Shown here: positions 58,727 through 64,000 of the stretch, piece after piece | Layout of the letters: the number at the start of each line of letters is the position of its first letter | Position numbering within the stretch: the first letter of the stretch is position 1 | NCBI GenBank assembly: GCA_045577945.1 | Contig: JAZNJG010000142.1 | Coordinates: forward strand, 22,969 to 86,968 | From: CAG-698 sp045577945 | Lineage (GTDB): Bacteria > Bacillota_I > Bacilli_A > ML615J-28 > CAG-698 | Length of the DNA stretch: 64,000 nt | Reading direction: 5' to 3' | The notes under the pieces: generated by a model | What the model saw: only the letters and a program-made list of their open reading frames with translations | Told to the model about the DNA's origin: nothing | Database searches by the model: none | Made by a program: the position numbers and the translations under genes

Positions 58727-60598
58727 CTACGCAATTCGGAAACAAAGCGGAACACGACTACCTGCCTGAGTCGCCACATTACTATCAGCATAACCATTGC
58801 TACCCACATCGCAGACATCCGTCGAAGCCCCACCACGAACAGCTGAGAGCCACCATACAGACCTCGATCCTGATTGTCCAGCTAGTGGTTTAATACGATT
58901 GTGTGATTTACCACCTGTGCATGCAAATAACGGATATTGAACAGCACCCATACTAGCCCAAGCTTGAACACTTGTATCAGGAAATGCAGCTGACCAAACT
59001 TGACAACCATAAACTTCAATTTCATGTGGTAGCCACAATTTACCCATATTACACCAATCCCATCCATTAGATGATGTTAATAAACCACTAGCACTATATC
59101 TCTTTTCTAATAATTGTCTCTTAGTGATAATTACATTTTGTAGAGAAGTAGGTAGACGGCTTATCATCCCTTTTCCTTCATTACTTAAACCATGAGCAAC
59201 ATTATTATATGCTGAAGTTGAATAGTTATTAACACCATTTAACCAAGCATAAGCAGCTGATGATAACCAAGGATGTTGCTCTGTTGAAGTTCCGTTATTA
59301 TTATCAGTTGGATTCCATTTTATCTCAACAGGAACAACTTCTTTAGTAATAAAGTCAATATGATGAGCAATAGCTGTATCACCATAACCATAGTAAGTAT
59401 CAATCCCTGCAATTTGAGCGTTATATGTTAAAGCTGTAATTGAATTTGTTGATACTGTACCTGCTGTTGTTTGAAATGGAATATAATCACCAACATGAAT
59501 ACCTTTGAAATTGCCTGCTTTTATTCTTGCTTGAATCCAAGTCCATACATCTGAGTAGTGAGAAATTTCGCTCGAAAATTTCTTTGTTAGATCAACACCT
59601 TGATATATTCTATCAGCGATTTGAATTGCAGCCGCTGTTTCATCAACTGCTTTTGTTGATGGAATAGAATAAACTGAAGGTTGGTTAAAATCTTGAGAGA
59701 GTGAAGAAGTATTTGGTATTGAGATCGGTTTAGTAAATTCAATAGATGTAATATTAAAATTACTATCGGTAGATATATTATTAGCTGCTATTGTTACAGC
59801 TGTAGCATAAACCCACCCCTCTTCAATAGTTCTACACCAATATAATTTATTTTGAGCTGTATTATACCATACAGAAGCAGCATATAATTCAGGTTCATCA
59901 TCCTGTATATAATATCTAGCATTTCTAAATTGACCATTATGAGATATAAACCATTGCTGACTGTGAGTTTGATACCCATAGGTATTAAGAATAACTGTTT
60001 CTGTTATTCTTTCTACACTATTAAGACTACCATCAGTATTTCGACCATAAGGTGTTAAAAATTTAATTCCAGGTAAAGCAAATGTAGTAGAGCCAATATA
60101 ACCAAAGCCATTGAATACTTGGTCGATGGAGGTAAGTTTAGTTAAATCTCCGGTAGTTGTAGATATTGGTAAAGATATGTCTATATCAGACCAACTAGTA
60201 CCTCCATCAACTGTTTGCTTGATTTTATTATTTGTTGTATCATACCATAAGTTATTTCCAGATAAAACTCCAGTTGGAGCAGTTGTTCCAGAGTATATTC
60301 TATTAGTACCATATATTGTGAAATTGTTTGTCGTTCTATTATAAAAAACAAGTCCATCTCCGTTCACAAAAAATGTTGTGGTTATATCTGTACTAACAAC
60401 AACCTCATCAAATACACCAGGTCCATTAGGTACATAAACTTTAGAACCCGCTTTAAGTGTTAATACACCATCATTAAGCTCTAGTTTAATATCTTGTGGT
60501 ATTTCTGTTATGCAGTTTGTAATCTGCGTTTTATCTAATTTAAAATCTAACTCAGTCTCAAGATCTTTGACCAAGTTTTGCATTAATTTAACACTCAT
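58727..60598 (-). CDS. DGR2 target: tail fibre with C-type-lectin-like tip
   Basis: 623 residues. The attachment end is MSVKLMQNLVKDLETELDF. The shaft module TNCITEIPQDIKLELNDG and SIDQVFNGFGYIGSTTFALP is shared with the fibre at 24169. A beta-rich middle follows. The C-terminal domain (about 470-623) includes NGWDWCNMGKLWLPHEIEVY, then SGSRSVWWLSAVRGGASTDV and the terminal LCFRIA, the usual DGR lectin-like ending. The variable repeat encodes residues about 580-621. It probably selects the receptor. Confidence 0.9.
   Translation of the reverse strand: MSVKLMQNLVKDLETELDFKLDKTQITNCITEIPQDIKLELNDGVLTLKAGSKVYVPNGPGVFDEVVVSTDITTTFFVNGDGLVFYNRTTNNFTIYGTNRIYSGTTAPTGVLSGNNLWYDTTNNKIKQTVDGGTSWSDIDISLPISTTTGDLTKLTSIDQVFNGFGYIGSTTFALPGIKFLTPYGRNTDGSLNSVERITETVILNTYGYQTHSQQWFISHNGQFRNARYYIQDDEPELYAASVWYNTAQNKLYWCRTIEEGWVYATAVTIAANNISTDSNFNITSIEFTKPISIPNTSSLSQDFNQPSVYSIPSTKAVDETAAAIQIADRIYQGVDLTKKFSSEISHYSDVWTWIQARIKAGNFKGIHVGDYIPFQTTAGTVSTNSITALTYNAQIAGIDTYYGYGDTAIAHHIDFITKEVVPVEIKWNPTDNNNGTSTEQHPWLSSAAYAWLNGVNNYSTSAYNNVAHGLSNEGKGMISRLPTSLQNVIITKRQLLEKRYSASGLLTSSNGWDWCNMGKLWLPHEIEVYGCQVWSAAFPDTSVQAWASMGAVQYPLFACTGGKSHNRIKPLAGQSGSRSVWWLSAVRGGASTDVCDVGSNGYADSNVATQAGSRVPLCFRIA
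58739..58865 (-). repeat. DGR2 variable repeat (VR)
   Basis: 127 bases aligned without gaps to the template. About 17 mismatches lie at template adenines (for example AAT to GGG/GGT/GAT, AAC to AGC). Three do not (C to T near the 5' end, T to G in GGTGGT, T to G in GGTATT). The 3' end GTCGTGTTCCGCTTTG is conserved as the presumed initiation site. Confidence 0.93.
60456..60519 (-). repeat. Fibre shaft DNA block shared with 25128-25191
   Basis: Second copy of the nearly identical 64-base block in the DGR2 target gene. Confidence 0.7.
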
Positions 60599-60672
60599 AT
60601 TTTTTCCCTATATCAAAAAAATGTTAACATTTTGATATAAGTATTTATTGATATATGACTAAATATACTTAT

Positions 60673-61101
60673 CTAATAGTTGGGCTTTTCTCTTGAATCT
60701 CTAATAATGAAATCTATTGCTGTTTGAAAATCACCATCTTTAACTCTCTCTGTTATTACTCGGTGATAATTATCTTGTCTACACTTTTCACAATAGCAAG
60801 TTGGTGAATAATTACCACAACAATCACACTTATTAGACCAAAATCTATAATACTTATCGTCTTTAAATTTAATTAAATCACTAGTATACCAATTGGGAAC
60901 TTCTTTTAGAGAACCTAAGTGATCTTGAATTAGATTTAAATCTAAATGGTGTGTTAATCCAAACTCAAAATTAATCGTTATTCCTCTATCCTTATTTTCA
61001 ACTAGTTCTTCTTTTCGCATCATTTGAGATATAGTTCTATCTATATCATTAGATATTCTATTCTCTTTTATAACATAATTCGTTAATATCTTTGATTTCA
61101 T
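60673..61101 (-). CDS. Zinc-binding hypothetical protein
   Basis: 142 residues. A Cys-rich knuckle SNKCDCCGNYSPTCYCEKCR (about 98-117) probably binds zinc. The rest is charged and helical. Last of a three-gene - strand early operon; it overlaps the previous gene by 44 bases. Function unknown. Confidence 0.6.
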   Translation of the reverse strand: MKSKILTNYVIKENRISNDIDRTISQMMRKEELVENKDRGITINFEFGLTHHLDLNLIQDHLGSLKEVPNWYTSDLIKFKDDKYYRFWSNKCDCCGNYSPTCYCEKCRQDNYHRVITERVKDGDFQTAIDFIIRDSREKPNY

Positions 61102-61384
61102 TTAATGTGCACCTAATATAGTCTTTTATTTGAATAGTAGAATCTATATCATTATCCTCAAGTAACTCTAAAACATTCTCTAAAGTCTCTATAGCTAATT
61201 TTAATTTTAATTCATTACTGAAAAAATTAATTAACATAGATGATTTGCTATTTTGTCTAGGAATATCAGTAGTTGTTAATTTATCTATTAGATTATTTAC
61301 TAATTGACTAGGTATCATATTTGGATTCTCTTGACCAGTTTTAATACCAACTAATAGAATACTCTCTACTAAATTTCTATTCAT
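61058..61384 (-). CDS. Hypothetical helical protein
   Basis: 108 residues, helical throughout (LAIETLENVLELLEDNDIDS). Its ATG overlaps the stop of the upstream gene and its end overlaps the zinc-knuckle gene, so all three are coupled. Confidence 0.6.
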   Translation of the reverse strand: MNRNLVESILLVGIKTGQENPNMIPSQLVNNLIDKLTTTDIPRQNSKSSMLINFFSNELKLKLAIETLENVLELLEDNDIDSTIQIKDYIRCTLNEIKDINELCYKRE

Positions 61385-62094
61385 TATTTAAATAACCTCT
61401 TTAGTTTAGATGTTTTTGATTTCTTTTCATCTAACCTTTCCTTTTCAATAGATTTAACTAATCTATTAATATATACATCATTATCTTCTGTAATTTGTTC
61501 TGGTTTATAATTAGGATCAACTTTACTTAACTCTCTAATAAACGTATCGAAATTAATATCACAATATTCATCAACCCAATCAGCAATCATATAATAGCGA
61601 TTTGGATATATATTAAAGCGACCAAATATAATAGGATCTTTATTAACTATTCTTTTCTTTTCTTCCTCTTTTGTTAATAGTTCATCATTAGCATAATCAG
61701 TAAATAAAATATAATACTCATCAAATATATTATTTTCTTTGATATTGATTATCCTTTCAGCTACATTATTTGGAATAACACGAGGAAAATATTCTAATTC
61801 ACAGAATTTAATAACATGACCTTTTATTTGTTCAATAAATTTAACAATATCTTTCATATTAACATAATATTCAATTCCATAGTTTAGTAGTCTTTTTTCA
61901 TAGACAAATAAAGCTGTAATATTTTTAAGTTCTCTAGATAGTGCAGTTTGACCTAGTTTATTAGCTCTTTCTATATATCTAGTTATTTCTTCAAGACTAT
62001 CATCAATTATTTGAGCATCAACTTTATTTGCTTTTTGTTTAATATTATCAAAGTATTCTTGAACATCATTATCTAGTGATAGAATTTCAGTCAT
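61384..62094 (-). CDS. Hypothetical protein
   Basis: 236 residues, mainly helical and charged (DIKQ-type coiled stretch at the start; basic tail KKSKTSKLKRLFK). First gene of the - strand operon from the promoter at 62125. No family recognised. Confidence 0.65.
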   Translation of the reverse strand: MTEILSLDNDVQEYFDNIKQKANKVDAQIIDDSLEEITRYIERANKLGQTALSRELKNITALFVYEKRLLNYGIEYYVNMKDIVKFIEQIKGHVIKFCELEYFPRVIPNNVAERIINIKENNIFDEYYILFTDYANDELLTKEEEKKRIVNKDPIIFGRFNIYPNRYYMIADWVDEYCDINFDTFIRELSKVDPNYKPEQITEDNDVYINRLVKSIEKERLDEKKSKTSKLKRLFK

Positions 62095-62124
62095 ATTTTA
62101 TCCTTTCGCTAAAAACATATCAGT

Positions 62125-62153
62125 ATAATATATTTTCTTAATTTAAGAATCAA
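62125..62153 (-). promoter_or_regulatory. Early-type promoter, - strand
   Basis: On the - strand TTGATT and TATTAT are 17 bases apart, 31 bases before the gene starting at 62094. Half of a divergent pair with 62167. Confidence 0.6.
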
Positions 62154-62166
62154 CTGAAAAATTATA

Positions 62167-62196
62167 TTGAAATATTAAAATTAGTCTGTATATAAT
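62167..62196 (+). promoter_or_regulatory. Early-type promoter, + strand
   Basis: TTGAAA and TATAAT are 18 bases apart, 75 bases before the gene at 62271. Confidence 0.6.
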
Positions 62197-62270
62197 ATGC
62201 TTATTAAATGAGAGGATATAATATCTAAATTATATAAAAAACAATATCACATAAATTGAAAGAATATGGT

Positions 62271-62474
62271 ATGAGAGGATTATATACATATTTGAATGAA
62301 ATTAAATTCGAAGAAAGAATCAACGAAAGAATTGAATTGTTAAATAAAACAAGATATACCAATAACTTCGAATCGGTTAATTCATCTTTCATCACAACGA
62401 ATCATTATTTTGGTATTGTAAGAGATTTATATGAAAAAATATTAGAAGATATAGAAAAGGAATTAAAATGTTAG
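62271..62474 (+). CDS. Hypothetical helical protein
   Basis: 67 residues from the ATG at 62271, with GAAAG upstream; a TTG in frame at 62256 is less likely. Helical, charged. Its stop overlaps the next start. Confidence 0.5.
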   Translation: MRGLYTYLNEIKFEERINERIELLNKTRYTNNFESVNSSFITTNHYFGIVRDLYEKILEDIEKELKC

Positions 62475-62776
62475 TAGATGTAATAGAAAAACCTAGAATG
62501 ATGTTTCAATTAGAAGAAAATTTTATTATATATGCTTTTAGATATGCACTTGGAAGAAGCACATATGCAGTTCAAGAAGTTTCTGAGTGTATCATTAGAA
62601 ATGGTATATTTTTAACATCACACACACGAAATTTAATTATAAAAGAAATCAAAGAATATTATGAAAGAATAGGACAAGATGGAATTTATATGCAATGTGA
62701 TAAAGATTGTTGGTATAATGTTATTCGTGAATTGGAAAGAATAAATGAACGTTTTGAAAATCAAGAATTGGTTTAA
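62468..62776 (+). CDS. Hypothetical protein
   Basis: 102 residues, helical (FIIYAFRYALGRSTYAVQEV, then WYNVIRELERINERF). This FRYALGR/W pattern is common in phage and plasmid proteins of unknown function annotated as helicase-adjacent or DUF-type. No function assigned. Confidence 0.6.
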   Translation: MLVDVIEKPRMMFQLEENFIIYAFRYALGRSTYAVQEVSECIIRNGIFLTSHTRNLIIKEIKEYYERIGQDGIYMQCDKDCWYNVIRELERINERFENQELV

Positions 62777-62951
62777 AGGAATTATTCGACTTAAAACTGT
62801 TTTAGCATCACAAGATGGTAAAACTTGGTATAGATTTAAAGTTCATAGAGGAAATCAAATATGGTTAGAGTGGTTTGGTCATCCATTTCCATTAGAGATG
62901 AAAGAAGATGGTAATTTAATTATTAAAGATAAAAACGTTAGGGGGTTATAA
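62745..62951 (+). CDS. Hypothetical small protein
   Basis: 68 residues overlapping the previous gene by 32 bases. Beta-type with W-rich centre (WLEWFGHPFPLEMKEDGNLI). No family recognised. Confidence 0.5.
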   Translation: MNVLKIKNWFKGIIRLKTVLASQDGKTWYRFKVHRGNQIWLEWFGHPFPLEMKEDGNLIIKDKNVRGL

Positions 62952-63061
62952 TAAAATATATCCATCTTGGAGATGGAGAGAAGATGATAATGGAAAATAT
63001 CAAAATTCAGCATATTAAGAGAATCAAAAATAACAAATTTAAATGAATATAGAGGGTAATA

Positions 63062-63604
63062 ATGAGTGATCCTGTTTTAGTTCAATTCACATTTCAAATT
63101 CAAAAAACAATGCCAAAAGATATGAAGAAATTAATTCTCTATCTCTTTACTGATTATTACGACTTTTACTATAATAATAAAAAACCAAGTGATAAAGAAA
63201 TTAGTTCTTTACGTAGAAAATATCCTGAAATTGATAATTTATATCGTAATGATTGTTATCATAATATAGGTTTACAGGAATGCCATTTGGAAGAATGGGA
63301 TGTATATGATTTAGATACAAATATATTTTTTAATAAAAATAAAGAAATAAACAAAGATCATGATTGTGACTATGCAATAGGTATTAGTATTATTTCATTA
63401 CCTAGAAATTTTGATATTGTGGATAATTTTTTAATAAAGGTTGCATCATATATTAAATCAAGTGTATCAACAATAGGGATTGCAACCTTAGATTATGGAT
63501 TTAATTCTTATTATTATTATTTTGATAAAGATAGGAATATAAGAAAACAAATATTCCAACCAAATGATAGTGATAAAATAATTTATGAAAGGATAAGTAA
63601 ATGA
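63062..63604 (+). CDS. Hypothetical protein
   Basis: 180 residues with GAGGG site. Mixed alpha/beta, Y- and D-rich (LYLFTDYYDFYYNNKKPSDK). No family recognised. Its TGA overlaps the start of the next gene (ATGA). Confidence 0.6.
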   Translation: MSDPVLVQFTFQIQKTMPKDMKKLILYLFTDYYDFYYNNKKPSDKEISSLRRKYPEIDNLYRNDCYHNIGLQECHLEEWDVYDLDTNIFFNKNKEINKDHDCDYAIGISIISLPRNFDIVDNFLIKVASYIKSSVSTIGIATLDYGFNSYYYYFDKDRNIRKQIFQPNDSDKIIYERISK

Positions 63605-64000
63605 AATCATATTATAGTGTAGTTGATGTTAATAATATCTTACTTATTAACGAGATTATAAAAGAGTTTAATAAATTAGATAAACTATCGACAGAAGAAG
63701 AATATAGTATTAGGAAAGAATTTGATGAAAAAATGAAATCAAATTTCAAAAGAAAATTATCTTATTTAATCGTTTCTATGTTATTTGCTATAATATTATT
63801 TCTATCTATATCTCATCATAATATCTACATGGTTACGTTTACAACTGTATTAATGCTTATATATTTTACAAAGATATATTTTGAAACTGAAATGAATAAA
63901 ATCGATTCACTAATGATAATTGATGATAATAAAGAAAAATGGAATTTATATAAAAAGAACTATATTAATAAAAAGAAGCAATCAAAATTAAAAAATATAG
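63601..64000 (+). CDS. Membrane protein, 3' end cut by window edge
   Basis: Open to the last base, 133 residues visible. Two hydrophobic helices (about 58-77 and 82-100) form a hairpin, flanked by charged coiled regions (LDKLSTEEEYSIRKEFDEKM and a lysine-rich end). Coupled to the previous gene by ATGA overlap. Confidence 0.6.
   Translation, partial: MKSYYSVVDVNNILLINEIIKEFNKLDKLSTEEEYSIRKEFDEKMKSNFKRKLSYLIVSMLFAIILFLSISHHNIYMVTFTTVLMLIYFTKIYFETEMNKIDSLMIIDDNKEKWNLYKKNYINKKKQSKLKNI

Overview
The window is a 64-kb piece of a strongly AT-rich genome of a large tailed phage (myovirus) with T4-like virion genes. Signs of this are a T4 gp15-like tail sheath stabiliser, a gp19-like tail tube protein, a 1520-residue DUF4815-type virion protein, a T4 gp12-like collar-domain fibre, a baseplate-type protein, repeated T4-style late promoters of the form TATAAATAATTA, and small proteins whose N-termini resemble the capsid-targeting sequence of T4 internal head proteins. 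Genes end with TAA, TAG and TGA, so the standard code is used. No integrase, terminase, capsid or DNA polymerase is present in this part. The host is probably a Gram-negative bacterium (lipoprotein, signal peptide, queuosine-precursor transporter); its identity cannot be read from the sequence.

Layout: 1-12.9 kb holds a radical-SAM tail end, small accessory genes, a metallophosphoesterase, gp15, a chaperone set (Hsp20, GroES, GroEL), a tail tube protein, an SPFH/band-7 membrane protein and a YhhQ-type transporter. 12.9-16.7 kb is a first diversity-generating retroelement (DGR1): an orphan variable repeat, a C-type-lectin-like fibre ending in the true variable repeat, a template repeat and a reverse transcriptase with a long C-terminal extension. 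16.7-22.3 kb is an RNA-rich island with eleven intact tRNA genes (including an initiator tRNA), degenerate tRNAs, long gene-free stretches with their own promoters and terminators, small injected-protein candidates and a frameshifted homing-type nuclease. 22.3-38.9 kb is mainly minus-strand fibre and baseplate genes. 39-50.9 kb holds metabolism and repair: a 2H phosphoesterase, GMP reductase, a GltD-like flavoprotein, a baseplate protein, a DNA methyltransferase, a kinase-phosphatase-ligase RNA repair enzyme, a HAD phosphatase and small membrane proteins. 51.3-56.6 kb holds two more fibres and RNase H. 56.7-60.6 kb is a complete second retroelement (DGR2): Avd, template repeat, reverse transcriptase and a convergent 623-residue target fibre. 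60.6-64 kb holds small unknown genes transcribed from a divergent early promoter pair.

The most striking content is the pair of independent DGRs. In each, the template and variable repeat have identical length (112 bp in DGR1, 127 bp in DGR2), and almost every mismatch falls on a template adenine. With about ten fibre genes, shared fibre modules, an inverted 111-bp fibre fragment and a G10 tract in front of one fibre gene, the phage appears built to vary its receptor binding. Other genes point to host takeover and defence evasion: candidate head-packaged proteins (one a 2H phosphoesterase), an RNA repair enzyme next to many tRNAs, and a DNA methyltransferase. Two promoter classes recur: an early type (TTGATT, about 17 bases, TATAAT) and a late type (TATAAATAATTA).
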